64,000 bases of DNA from the NCBI RefSeq assembly GCF_018860635.1, contig NZ_JAHKPT010000004.1:248001-312000 (forward strand), given 5' to 3'. Shown piece by piece: positions 36,014 through 45,566 of this stretch. The notes beneath the pieces are model-generated. The model did no database searches. It was not told where the DNA came from and worked only from the letters and a program-made list of their open reading frames with translations. Origin of the DNA: Aliiglaciecola lipolytica. GTDB lineage: Bacteria; Pseudomonadota; Gammaproteobacteria; Enterobacterales; Alteromonadaceae. The translations under genes were made by a program, and so were the position numbers. Position 1 is the first letter of the stretch. Each line of letters begins with the position of its first letter.

Positions 36014-36505
36014 TTGGCTTTTCTGATTTATCTAGCTACTATTTGGTTCGTTGCGGATTTAAGCAGTTCAAGGGAGCCTGATCGACTACCAGAGATGACG
36101 CGGCACTTATGGTTACTGTGTATGATCTTTACTGTCGGCTTAGGGTCAATGTTGGTAATTAAGAGTTATACCTCGACTCTTTACGCGGAAACCGTTGCTC
36201 AAAGAGTAAATGCTAGATTAAACTATATGGTAGTAATCTCCAACGCCCTGTGGCTATTACTACCTGGCTTAGGGTTAATTTACCTTGGTATTTGGCTTGA
36301 TGATTTGATCACGGCTAACCGTTATGCACTAGCAAAATTTTTGAGGTTCGGTTTTAATCATCCTCCATTTATATTAGAAATAATTGCGGTAGGAACAATC
36401 GTTCTCAGTGCAACGATTTTAGTTATTTCTATTTTTCTTAATTTTGTTTTACTCCCAAGATTCATTGCGCATCAAGTTAGAAAGCGAAAACGCAAAAAAA
36501 CCTAA
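36014..36505 (+). CDS. Hypothetical multi-span membrane protein, start uncertain, probably frameshifted
   Basis: 163 residues from TTG 36014, but the frame is open back to 35969 and encodes KQNKRIFPIFLLAILAFLIYLATIWFV, a natural first TM helix with a positive N-terminal flank; no ATG/GTG precedes it. Three further hydrophobic segments follow (HLWLLCMIFTVGLGSMLVI, ALWLLLPGLGLIYLGIWL, ILEIIAVGTIVLSATILV) and a very basic end (RKRKRKKT). No family recognised. Joined to the preceding 33-codon frame by a +1 shift it would be one protein with a charged cytoplasmic N-terminus. Confidence 0.6.
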   Translation: MAFLIYLATIWFVADLSSSREPDRLPEMTRHLWLLCMIFTVGLGSMLVIKSYTSTLYAETVAQRVNARLNYMVVISNALWLLLPGLGLIYLGIWLDDLITANRYALAKFLRFGFNHPPFILEIIAVGTIVLSATILVISIFLNFVLLPRFIAHQVRKRKRKKT

Positions 36506-36718
36506 CTATATAGACAACTCACTTCGACATTTAAGGTTCCGATCGAAACCACGAAAATAATACGTACTATTACCTATATCGACTGATTTTTCGAACCTTT
36601 ATACTTCCCCATTCTGAAATTAACCCCATTAAATCACCTATCTAATTTTAAAAGCAAATTGCCTAAAAGCGATTTGTACTTAGAGTGTGGATGTTTGTAA
36701 AAGGAAAGGACGGTTAGA

Positions 36719-39439
36719 ATGGAAAAAGTAAAAACCGCTGGGACTCAGTTGTTGTGGCATACTATTTCAGCACAAGAATCTATTGCTAAATTAAACTCAA
36801 ACGAGTTAGGCGTAACCCAAAGCGACGCCATCGAAAGGCTTAAAAATCATGGACCTAACCGACTTCCGCAAACTTCAGGGCGAAATCCTTTACTACGGTT
36901 CTTTTCACACTTTCACAACATATTAATATATGTACTAATCGGCTCTGCAATCATTACTGCGTTGCTTGAGCATTGGATAGATAGCGGCGTAATATTAACG
37001 GTTGTGATTGCTAATGCCATTATTGGTTATATCCAAGAAGGCAAAGCCGAACAAGCAATGAATGCTATTCGTCACATGCTAGCACCTAAGGCGAATGTTA
37101 TTCGCGACGGTGAACGAATTACCATTGATGGCGAAAATTTAGTGCCTGGTGATATCGTGCTTTTAGAGGCTGGAGATAAAGTCCCTGCCGATTTGAGATT
37201 ATTCAGCGCGCATAACGCATATATCCAAGAAGCCATTTTAACCGGTGAATCGGTTCCTGTAGAAAAAAACATTCAACTGGTAGATGTAAATTCATCCTTA
37301 GGCGATCGTTCATGTATGGCGTTTTCAGGAACATTAGTTACTAGTGGACAATGCAAAGGCGTGGTCGTTGCTACTGGTCCGGATACTGAAATAGGACGCA
37401 TCAGTGGGTTATTGAATAAAGTTGAAACGCTAACCACTCCCCTAGTTACGCAAATGGGAATATTTGCAAAATGGTTAACGGTGTTCATTTTGGTGATCGC
37501 AGCTTTATTAATTGTATTTGGTACTTTTGTCGCTAACTACGATTTTACTGAAATGTTTATGGCTGTAGTTGGCCTATCCGTTGCGGCAATTCCTGAAGGT
37601 TTACCAGCGGTACTAACGATTACACTTGCTATTGGCGTACAAGCTATGGCTCGTCGAAATGCCATCGTCCGACGACTACCAGCGATTGAAACATTGGGTT
37701 CTGTGTCTGTCATTTGTACCGATAAAACTGGAACTCTGACCCGCAATGAAATGATGGTTTCGTCTGTTCTTACCAACAAGCACTTATTTACCCTAACCGG
37801 AAACGGCTACGAGCCTACGGGCACACTAAAATTAGGCGACAATACAGTCACTCTGGATGAACATTCTATGCTCGAAGAAATAGCTCGAGCATCAACACTG
37901 TGTAACGATGCGGCGCTTCGCGAGGTTGGGGATAACTGGACGGTAGAAGGTGATCCTATGGAAGGCGCTTTATTAGCATTCGCTGGGAAAATGGATTTAG
38001 ATATTCGCCAAGAAAAAGCCCTATGGACACGCACAGACGCTATTCCGTTTGACGCTAAACATCGATTTATGGCTACCCTAAACCATGATCACGAACAACA
38101 CGCTTTTGCATTTATCAAAGGAGCGCCTGAACAAATATTAGCGATGTGTGAAAATCAACGAGGCGCGGATGGTTCAACAGAACCACTTGATAAAAACTAC
38201 TGGAATCAACAATCAGAATCTATCGCAGCTTTAGGTCAGCGGGTTTTAGCTTTCGCGGTAAAATCAATGCCGCCAGAGCATTCCGTTCTGGAACATCAGG
38301 ATATAACTGGCAGTATAACCTTATTAGGTTTAGTTGGCATGATCGATCCCCCTAGGCAAGAGGCAATTGAGGCAGTAGCTGAATGTCATCGCGCAGGTAT
38401 ACAAGTCAAAATGATAACGGGTGACCATACTAAAACTGCGGCGGCTATTGGCAAACAAATCGGTTTGCACAACCTTGAAAAGGTCCTTACTGGCGCAGAT
38501 TTAGACCAACTGGATGATACTCAGTTACGCCAAATCGTCCTCGATTGTGATATTTTCGCGCGTACAAGTCCTGAACACAAACTAAGACTCGTTATGGCCC
38601 TACAATCCCATGGAATGACAGTTGCCATGACGGGGGATGGGGTGAATGATGCCCCTGCCCTTAAGCGCGCGGATGCCGGTATTGCGATGGGACAAAAAGG
38701 CAGCGAAGCAGCTAAAGAAGCAGCTGACCTAGTATTAGCTGATGACAACTTTTCTTCCATTGTCGCAGCTGTTGCGGAAGGACGGACCGTTTACGATAAT
38801 TTGAAAAAGGTAATTAGCTGGACGTTACCCACTAATGCCGGTGAAGCCATGACAATCATTGTGGCTTTATTAATGGGAATGACATTACCTGTCACCCCAA
38901 TACAAATTTTATGGATAAATTTAGTTACGGCAATCACACTCGGGGTGGTATTGGCCTTTGAACCAACAGAAGAAGATACTATGCAGCGACCGCCAAGAAG
39001 CCGCAATGAGCCGCTATTGAACGCTGGATTAATTTGGCATGTGGTGTTGGTCTCGCTGTTATTTTTATGCGGTGTATTCGGTATTTATCAATATGCAATT
39101 GAAAAAGGTTATTCAATTGAACTGGCTCGCACTATCGCGTTAAATACGCTGGTTGTTATGGAAATTTTTCACCTTTTCTTCATCCGTAATATTTATGGCA
39201 CATCGTTAACCTGGAAGGCGATTCGCGGCACGAAATTTGTGTGGTCAGTAATTTTAGCCATTACACTGGCTCAATTTGCCATCACTTACTTAAAACCACT
39301 ACAAGCTGTATTTGATACTGTGGCAATTCCTTTTTGGGATGGTCTGATAATTGTCGCTGTTGGGGTTGCACTATTTACCATTATTGAAATTGAAAAGCAG
39401 CTACGTTTAGCGTTTACAAAAGTAAAAAATAGCAACTAA
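36719..39439 (+). CDS. Cation-transporting P-type ATPase (P2, Ca2+-ATPase-like)
   Basis: 906 residues, full-length P2-type pump. Actuator motif LTGESVPVEKN near residue 178; PEGLPAVLTITLAIG in M4; phosphorylation site ICTDKTGTLTRNE with Asp335; nucleotide-binding FIKGAPEQIL; hinge MTGDGVNDAPALKRADAGIAMG near 638; six C-terminal TM helices. The layout matches the bacterial Ca2+/cation ATPases (PacL-like, also annotated as KdpB-unrelated cation-transporting ATPases); Ca2+, Na+ or K+ cannot be separated by eye. It has a strong ribosome-binding site (AAGGAAAGGA). Next to a stress protein and two antiporters, so ion homeostasis is the theme. Confidence 0.92.
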   Translation: MEKVKTAGTQLLWHTISAQESIAKLNSNELGVTQSDAIERLKNHGPNRLPQTSGRNPLLRFFSHFHNILIYVLIGSAIITALLEHWIDSGVILTVVIANAIIGYIQEGKAEQAMNAIRHMLAPKANVIRDGERITIDGENLVPGDIVLLEAGDKVPADLRLFSAHNAYIQEAILTGESVPVEKNIQLVDVNSSLGDRSCMAFSGTLVTSGQCKGVVVATGPDTEIGRISGLLNKVETLTTPLVTQMGIFAKWLTVFILVIAALLIVFGTFVANYDFTEMFMAVVGLSVAAIPEGLPAVLTITLAIGVQAMARRNAIVRRLPAIETLGSVSVICTDKTGTLTRNEMMVSSVLTNKHLFTLTGNGYEPTGTLKLGDNTVTLDEHSMLEEIARASTLCNDAALREVGDNWTVEGDPMEGALLAFAGKMDLDIRQEKALWTRTDAIPFDAKHRFMATLNHDHEQHAFAFIKGAPEQILAMCENQRGADGSTEPLDKNYWNQQSESIAALGQRVLAFAVKSMPPEHSVLEHQDITGSITLLGLVGMIDPPRQEAIEAVAECHRAGIQVKMITGDHTKTAAAIGKQIGLHNLEKVLTGADLDQLDDTQLRQIVLDCDIFARTSPEHKLRLVMALQSHGMTVAMTGDGVNDAPALKRADAGIAMGQKGSEAAKEAADLVLADDNFSSIVAAVAEGRTVYDNLKKVISWTLPTNAGEAMTIIVALLMGMTLPVTPIQILWINLVTAITLGVVLAFEPTEEDTMQRPPRSRNEPLLNAGLIWHVVLVSLLFLCGVFGIYQYAIEKGYSIELARTIALNTLVVMEIFHLFFIRNIYGTSLTWKAIRGTKFVWSVILAITLAQFAITYLKPLQAVFDTVAIPFWDGLIIVAVGVALFTIIEIEKQLRLAFTKVKNSN

Positions 39440-39468
39440 CTCAACGATTATCTAAACCACTGATTCAG

Positions 39469-39514
39469 CTAATCTCCTGCACTAATAAGAGCTATTTTTA
39501 GTAAAGGAGATTAG
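39469..39514. terminator. Long inverted repeat between convergent ATPase and Usp genes
   Basis: CTAATCTCCT (39469-39478) and AGGAGATTAG (39505-39514) are perfect 10-bp arms around 26 bases that can also pair internally (ACTAA...TTAGT). There is no T run directly after either arm. It is a candidate bidirectional terminator or 3'-end stabiliser for the two convergent genes. Confidence 0.5.
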
Positions 39515-39550
39515 TAACAACAGCCACCATTTAAATAACCGTTTTAATGC

Positions 39551-40504
39551 TTACGAAACCGGAGATACAAAGCCTTTAGGTTTTATCGCTAACACTGAAC
39601 TTTGTAATTGATAAAGAATAGTCTCAGCAGTATTTCCAATAACAAGCCCTGCAATACCTGTCCGTGCAACGGTTCCCATAACCACTAAATCGGCTTTAAT
39701 GCTATCGGCTATTTTAGGCAATTCCTGACCGGGGTTGCCTTTACTTATGTGTGAGCGAAGGGATAAGAAATTGAAAGCCTCCTCTCCTATTTTTTGTTTT
39801 AACTCATCAAATATAGAATCCATCCTAAATTTTCTATTACGGTACTCCGACTCGTATAATTCTCTTTCAACTTTTTCTGGTTGTTCGACCCAAAGGCTAA
39901 TAAATCCAGCATCAGGCACGTCATACGCATTTACTACGTGCAATGTGGCAAATTCAGACAAGGATATTGACCCTGCGAGTTCAATGATCATGTCATTTAA
40001 TTCATCGTTACAGGTTTCATCATCTTCTGAATCAAAATCAACCGCCGCCATAACGTGTTTATATTCAGCCTGTTCATCTTTTTTCATTAACCACACTGGG
40101 CAAGGACAATTGCGTAGTAATTGCATATCATCACTGCCGATTAAGCGATCTAACCAGCTAACTTTATCAGCCTCTTTTACCACCAAATCATATTTTTGAG
40201 AAAGAACGGCTCGGATACTTTCTAAATACCTTTTACCTACTCTGACTTGAGCTTTTGCGTTTACCTCGTTATCCAAGGAAGCAATCAACTGTTGTAAATT
40301 TTCGAGTTCACTATTGAGGATATTTTCTTCGAGTTTGTGCTTATCAATACCTGTACTTTTTGGAAGAGAAAGTTTAGGAAGCACATAAAGCAAGGTTAAA
40401 TCTGCTTGGTTGTTTTTAGCAAGGGAAACTGTTCGCATTAGTGCGGGTGAAGGTTCGTTCATGTGATTGCTCATTACGTATAGAAAGTTCTTAAACCTTT
40501 TCAT
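39551..40504 (-). CDS. Tandem universal stress protein (UspE-like)
   Basis: 317 residues made of two Usp domains (about 1-145 and 150-310), the UspE architecture. The second domain has the ATP-binding-type pattern GxVARTGxxGLVIGNTAE (LVVMGTVARTGIAGLVIGNTAETILYQL). The first domain starts KNFLYVMSNHMNEPSPALMRTVSLA and lacks a clear glycine motif. Its start overlaps the end of the upstream antiporter by 14 bases, so the two are translationally coupled and probably functionally linked: a stress protein that senses nucleotide or redox state for the transporter is an inference. Confidence 0.9.
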   Translation of the reverse strand: MKRFKNFLYVMSNHMNEPSPALMRTVSLAKNNQADLTLLYVLPKLSLPKSTGIDKHKLEENILNSELENLQQLIASLDNEVNAKAQVRVGKRYLESIRAVLSQKYDLVVKEADKVSWLDRLIGSDDMQLLRNCPCPVWLMKKDEQAEYKHVMAAVDFDSEDDETCNDELNDMIIELAGSISLSEFATLHVVNAYDVPDAGFISLWVEQPEKVERELYESEYRNRKFRMDSIFDELKQKIGEEAFNFLSLRSHISKGNPGQELPKIADSIKADLVVMGTVARTGIAGLVIGNTAETILYQLQSSVLAIKPKGFVSPVS

Positions 40505-42209
40505 ATTGAGTATCTCCTATTACATTTTCATTTGATTGCACATAAAGTCCATCGAGTAAAACACTAGCTGCCCGATCTGCGGTATCTTGGAAGGGTTCTA
40601 AAATCAGTTCAACACCAAGTAAGGCTAACTCTTCGCTATCATCGCTACTATGTGAAACAGCGCCAAGCTTGCCAGTGAAACCAGCAACTTGAGTTAATTG
40701 AACTATGGTTCTTCGTGTGTCTTCTGCTGATAAGCCAGTTTGGTGATGCGGGATGGTTGATAACACCCATTTAGCGCGTTTGAGGGGTAATTCAAGAATA
40801 AATTCGGCATCAGTTGCGTCGCCATACTCGGTACTTAGACCCAGATAATTCCAACGTTTTATCGCAGCAGGATTAAAATCGACGCCTAACACTTTGATTC
40901 CTTTCTGTTTCAAACGCATGGCAATAGCGGTCCCCAAACGGCCTAGCCCAAAGATAATCACCGAGTAATCTTCACCGGAAAGGTGTTCAGTGGCTTTTTC
41001 TCGAGGTGCCCCAGGACGCTCAAACCAACTAATAAAGGGTTCAAAAAATCCATACAATTGATGGGAATAAGTGATCATATAAGTTGATGCTGCGATAGTG
41101 ACAATGCCGACTAAAGTCACTAATCCTAAAATATCTGAGGGTACATGGCCTAAGCTGATACCCATAGCAATAAAAATCAATGAGAATTCGCTTATTTGTG
41201 CCACTGTCAAACCTGCTAGAAATCCGGTCCTTTTGCGATACCCCAACATCCCCATAATAATCATAACAATTAGAGGATTACCAATAAGCACAAACAATGA
41301 AAATAGGATTGCGCCTTGAAAATGAGAACCTAGTAGGGTCAGATCTAACGAAGCACCTAACGCAACAAAAAAGAACAATAATAAAAAATCACGTAAGGGC
41401 GCGAGTCTAGCCGCAATACTTTCACGATATGGCGTAGAGGCTAAAGAAACGCCTGCTAATAACCCCCCTACTTCCATGCCCAACCCCACTAGATCACCAA
41501 TTGCAGCAAATAACGCTGCTTGTGCTATAGCATAAATAACCAATAATTCTGGGGCTTTTGCTAATATTTCAGTAAGGGGATTGGCAATATAGCGAACAAA
41601 AACGATCACAAAGCAAACCAAGCCAACTCCTGAAGCTGCTACCTGTAAGACAGATGAATCACCACCATGACCAGAACCAATACCGATGGCGGCCAAAACG
41701 ATCATAGCTAACACTACGACCAAATCTTGTACTATCAAAAACCCTAACGCAATTTGACCGTGTAAGGAGTCGATTTCACGCTTATCTGACAGAAGTTTTA
41801 CAATAATTATGGTGGATGAAAAAGTGAGTGAAACAGCTACATATACACTAGTAATCTGATCTAAACCTATGGCTAAACCAATGTAATATCCCACTAAAGA
41901 AGTAAAAGCAACTTGCCCAAGACCGGTTAAAACCGATACCCCGCCAATGGATTTAATCAATTTAACATCGAGTTTGATGCCTACTAGAAACAACAGTACC
42001 GCTATACCCAATTCAGATAAGAGTTTAATTTGTTCTTGAGAATGGACGATATCTAAAACCGATGGGCCAGCGACTAGACCTACAGCAATAAAACTGACAA
42101 TAAGAGGTTGCCGCAAAAGCAGGCCGATAAAGCCTAGCAAAGCGGCTAACACTAAGAGCGCCGCAATTTCTGCGAAAGATGATCGAGAAATAATATCAAA
42201 AATGTTCAC
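40491..42209 (-). CDS. KefB/RosB-like monovalent cation:proton antiporter with TrkA-N domain
   Basis: 572 residues. CPA2-family membrane domain (about 1-385): AALLGFIGLLLRQPLIVSFIAVGLVAGPS, LLFLVGIKLDVKLIK, LTFSSTIIIVKLLSDKREIDSLHGQIALGFLIVQDLVVVLAMI. A C-terminal cytosolic NAD-binding TrkA-N domain follows (YSVIIFGLGRLGTAIAMRLKQ near 415, GVDFNPAAIKRW). It exchanges K+ (or Na+) for H+. First gene of a pair with the Usp gene. No glutathione-binding ancillary KefF/KefG gene is seen. Confidence 0.9.
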   Translation of the reverse strand: MNIFDIISRSSFAEIAALLVLAALLGFIGLLLRQPLIVSFIAVGLVAGPSVLDIVHSQEQIKLLSELGIAVLLFLVGIKLDVKLIKSIGGVSVLTGLGQVAFTSLVGYYIGLAIGLDQITSVYVAVSLTFSSTIIIVKLLSDKREIDSLHGQIALGFLIVQDLVVVLAMIVLAAIGIGSGHGGDSSVLQVAASGVGLVCFVIVFVRYIANPLTEILAKAPELLVIYAIAQAALFAAIGDLVGLGMEVGGLLAGVSLASTPYRESIAARLAPLRDFLLLFFFVALGASLDLTLLGSHFQGAILFSLFVLIGNPLIVMIIMGMLGYRKRTGFLAGLTVAQISEFSLIFIAMGISLGHVPSDILGLVTLVGIVTIAASTYMITYSHQLYGFFEPFISWFERPGAPREKATEHLSGEDYSVIIFGLGRLGTAIAMRLKQKGIKVLGVDFNPAAIKRWNYLGLSTEYGDATDAEFILELPLKRAKWVLSTIPHHQTGLSAEDTRRTIVQLTQVAGFTGKLGAVSHSSDDSEELALLGVELILEPFQDTADRAASVLLDGLYVQSNENVIGDTQYEKV

Positions 42210-42535
42210 AACAGCATTCCTATTCCTTGTAGTCGTGTCGATTCATTATTTAATTGATAGTAACCTGACTTATCCATTTAATGTACAACGCACCACCGCT
42301 GCTCATTGAGAGTTTAATAAACCTAACCCCCCCTTTATCAAGTCTTCATCTGCAATTTATGCCAACCAGTAATAGCGCAGCTTTTAGCGGCAGAAACTGT
42401 CCAATTCAGTGAAACAACTTTAGTCAGTTAAGGTTTCATTAATAGCTTTTAATTATACCAGCTAACGCATTATTGAGAATTATTTTAACCGTCTCTTTTG
42501 TTTGTAAATTGATAATGGTTGAAGGCTTATTCATG
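42210..42535. other. Intergenic region between two antiporter genes
   Basis: Should contain the promoter of the KefB-like/usp operon (minus strand) and the end of the NhaP2-like transcript. No gene, strong hairpin or consensus operator was recognised. Confidence 0.35.
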
Positions 42536-44278
42536 TCAAATTTTGTCTTCAACCGCTTTTAACTTTAAACCTACAGATACAATATGATCGCCATTAACTT
42601 CTCGAACAATTAGCTTAACTTGACCTAGTTTTACATGATCTCCAACCACGGGCTTACCGTGAAAATGATTGATAAGGTAACGCTCTATAGTGACGCCTTC
42701 ATTAGACGGGGCGACGTCGAACCCGTAGACGTGAGCTATATCGGTTAAGCGTGCCTCTGGATTCAAAACAAACTCCCCAAAGAAACGGTCAGATTCTAAG
42801 AAGGACGAATGCGCAGCAGAAGCGAAAAAACGGCCAAATGCAGGTCTTGCGCTACTGGTAGCCAAAATCATCACTTGATCATCCCCTAACAATTTTTCGT
42901 GCTCTTCAACATCGGCAAGAATACCTCTGCGAATAACCCCAACAATCTGACTTCCTTCAGCTGACGGCAATTGTTTAATAGTCGACTCAGCCGCGCGACT
43001 CCCGGCTAGAACAGGATATATAAGGAGTTCTTTATCCTGTTCATGTTTTATCTTTAACTGTAAATATTCAGGCTCTTTTGCCGTTGGCGGCAATTCAATT
43101 TGCAACCATCTCGCCATTGGAGCCATTGTCCAACCTTGTAACACTAAAGAAATTAAAACCACAAAGAAAACCAATTCAAAATAGGTCTGTGTGTGCTCTA
43201 ATCCAGCCAATGATGGGAATAGCGCTAAGATAATTGGAACCGCACCACGTAACCCACACCAACTAATAAAGGTTTGTTCCCGCCATGGAAAGTGAAAAGG
43301 CAGTAACGAAATCAATACTGCCAATGGTCTGGCGATAAATATCAGTACAAAAGCAATTGCCATAGCCGGAATTATGATCGGGACCAGATTACTTGGCGTA
43401 ACCAAAAGGCCTAGCATTAAAAACATACCAATTTGACTCAACCAAGCGATACCATCATGAAATCTATGGATATCATTGCTATAAGGAATTGAAGTATTAC
43501 CAATCATTACCCCAGCAATAAAGATCGCGAGAAACCCACTTCCATCCCAAAGTGTGGTCAAACCGAACAGGCTAATACCGCCAGCTAACGCCAACAATGG
43601 ATACAATGAAACAGGCAGGGGTACGCGTCTTAACAATTGTGACAGCACATAACCGCCTGCAAAACCTATGGCTAGACCCAGTCCCATTTGACGGAAAAGC
43701 TCATTAAATATTGTCCAACCCTGACTACCATCACCACTAAGTTGTATAATTTGTACTAAAGTAATGGTTAAAAATATGGCCATGGGATCATTTGATCCAG
43801 ATTCAATTTCGAGGGTGGCTCCAGTACGCTCTTTCAGTTCTAATCCAGCATTCCTCAATAAGCCGAATACTGCTGCAGCATCAGTAGAACCAACAATTGC
43901 ACCAATTAGTAAACCTTCTTGCCATGGTAATCCTAAAATCGCATGGGCGGCATAACCGGTGATGCCGGCGGTAATTAAAACGCCAACGGTAGCTAAAGAT
44001 AACGCTGGCTTGAGGCTTACACGAAAAGTGTCTTTACGAGTACCTAAACCACCGTCAAAAATGATAATGGCTAATGCCACATTTCCAAATAGGAAAGCGA
44101 GGCTAAAATCATCAAATTTCACCCCCCCTAAACCTTGTTCTCCGGCAAGCATGCCTAACAGTAAAAAAACTAAAAGAATTGGAGCCCCGATGCGACGAGT
44201 GAGCACTGTCGCAATAACACAAAGTAAAGCGAGAATAGCCGCGCCAAATATATTTTGGTATATGAGATCTATTGTCAT
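42536..44278 (-). CDS. nhaP2: K+/H+ antiporter of the NhaP2 (CvrA) type
   Basis: 580 residues from the ATG at 44278, where AGGA lies five bases upstream; a frame extended to 44326 is less likely. CPA1 membrane domain (about 1-390) with GLGGVKFDDFSLAFLFGNVALAIIIFDGGLGT, IVGSTDAAAVFGLLRNAGLELKERTGATLEIESGSNDPMA and the highly typical FISWCGLRGAVPIILALFP. The cytoplasmic tail holds a TrkA-C/RCK domain (LLIYPVLAGSRAAESTIKQLP) and a CorC/HlyC-like end. NhaP2 expels K+ at alkaline pH or high K+. Monocistronic. Confidence 0.93.
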   Translation of the reverse strand: MTIDLIYQNIFGAAILALLCVIATVLTRRIGAPILLVFLLLGMLAGEQGLGGVKFDDFSLAFLFGNVALAIIIFDGGLGTRKDTFRVSLKPALSLATVGVLITAGITGYAAHAILGLPWQEGLLIGAIVGSTDAAAVFGLLRNAGLELKERTGATLEIESGSNDPMAIFLTITLVQIIQLSGDGSQGWTIFNELFRQMGLGLAIGFAGGYVLSQLLRRVPLPVSLYPLLALAGGISLFGLTTLWDGSGFLAIFIAGVMIGNTSIPYSNDIHRFHDGIAWLSQIGMFLMLGLLVTPSNLVPIIIPAMAIAFVLIFIARPLAVLISLLPFHFPWREQTFISWCGLRGAVPIILALFPSLAGLEHTQTYFELVFFVVLISLVLQGWTMAPMARWLQIELPPTAKEPEYLQLKIKHEQDKELLIYPVLAGSRAAESTIKQLPSAEGSQIVGVIRRGILADVEEHEKLLGDDQVMILATSSARPAFGRFFASAAHSSFLESDRFFGEFVLNPEARLTDIAHVYGFDVAPSNEGVTIERYLINHFHGKPVVGDHVKLGQVKLIVREVNGDHIVSVGLKLKAVEDKI

Positions 44279-44438
44279 AATGTTCCTAATTAGCCCAAAC
44301 TTCAGATAAGTATTGTTTCCTAACAACGCTATTTTATTAGGCTAAATTTACTAAAATTCGCTTTCACTTACATATTTTTTAATTATCTAGTGCTCCTTAA
44401 TAATAAATGAAAAAGGTTAATTTTATAACCAAAAAGAA

Positions 44439-45563
44439 TTAGTGCTCTGCGGCAATGCTTCTGCGAAATAATGCCAAGCTTGAAAAGAAGAAAACAGAAC
44501 CCAGCCCAATCATATATAGCAGTTGTGGCCAAACAATGACTAGGTCAGCACCGCGAAAGACCACAGCTTGTGCGAACGCCATATAGTGTCGAGACGGTAA
44601 AAGCATAGTAAAAGGTTGAATGATATCCGGTTGGCTCTCTATGGGGGTTAATCCACCTGACAGTAACATCATCGGGATAATCACGATCATTAACAGTAAT
44701 GCAAACTGAGCCATAGTACGCGCAATAGTACCAAGGAAAATACCAATGGCTGCTGCTGCAAATAAATAAACCGTAGTACCGGCAAGCAATAACCATCGGG
44801 AACCAGTAATTGGCACATCCAATAATGTACTTACAACCAACCACATAGATATAGAGAACGCGATCAGAATGATAAGACCATTTGCCCACACTTTAGACAT
44901 CGCTATCTGAAAAGAGTTGAGAGGCATAACCAACAAATGTTCAATGGTTCCATGTTCCCGCTCTCTTAAAAGTGCTGCCCCTGTGAGTATGATAGTAAGC
45001 ATCGTAATTTGATTCAGTAACGCATTAATTGCACCAAACCACATACCAGTTCCATTTGCGTTAAATGCACGTCGAGAGACTAACGTCACCGCATATGTTG
45101 TATCTTGGTCCGATCGATTTACGTAATGATTAACTTCTTTATTCACAATAGTCTGAATATAGCTATTTCCAAGGCTAGCTTGCGAAACTGCTGTTGCGTC
45201 AACATCGATTTGCACAGTCGGTTGTCGATGGCTGCGCACATCTTCTTCAAAGTTTGGTGGGATCGTAACGACAAAAATAAAACGATCATGATCCATGGCT
45301 TCATCAATCTCATCTGCACTAATCAATTCTGGTTGTTTAAAGTATGGTGGATAGAGTGCATTGGTAATTCTTCTCGACAGAGCTGAATTATCTTCATCGA
45401 CAATTGCCACTGACGCGTTATTGACCGACTCACTGATGGCTGTTGATTGTAGGTATATATCGAGACTGAATGAATAGATGACCAGCCCCACTACGACAAA
45501 GTCTCGCATGACTGTGCGTAATTCTTTAGTACCGAGGTAGAAAATGTTCGACCACAATTTCAT
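44439..45563 (-). CDS. ABC-2 type permease (YhhJ-like)
   Basis: 374 residues. N-terminal TM helix (RDFVVVGLVIYSFSLDIYLQ), a periplasmic domain (about 45-180), then five TM segments typical of ABC2_membrane_3 (ITMLTIILTGAALLREREHGTIEHLLVMPLNSFQI, where the REREHGT cytoplasmic motif is diagnostic). Last gene of an operon with hlyD-like and rbbA-like genes; three bases separate it from rbbA. It forms an export channel together with the permease half of RbbA, in the arrangement of E. coli yhiI-rbbA-yhhJ. Confidence 0.9.
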   Translation of the reverse strand: MKLWSNIFYLGTKELRTVMRDFVVVGLVIYSFSLDIYLQSTAISESVNNASVAIVDEDNSALSRRITNALYPPYFKQPELISADEIDEAMDHDRFIFVVTIPPNFEEDVRSHRQPTVQIDVDATAVSQASLGNSYIQTIVNKEVNHYVNRSDQDTTYAVTLVSRRAFNANGTGMWFGAINALLNQITMLTIILTGAALLREREHGTIEHLLVMPLNSFQIAMSKVWANGLIILIAFSISMWLVVSTLLDVPITGSRWLLLAGTTVYLFAAAAIGIFLGTIARTMAQFALLLMIVIIPMMLLSGGLTPIESQPDIIQPFTMLLPSRHYMAFAQAVVFRGADLVIVWPQLLYMIGLGSVFFFSSLALFRRSIAAEH

Positions 45564-45566
45564 CGG

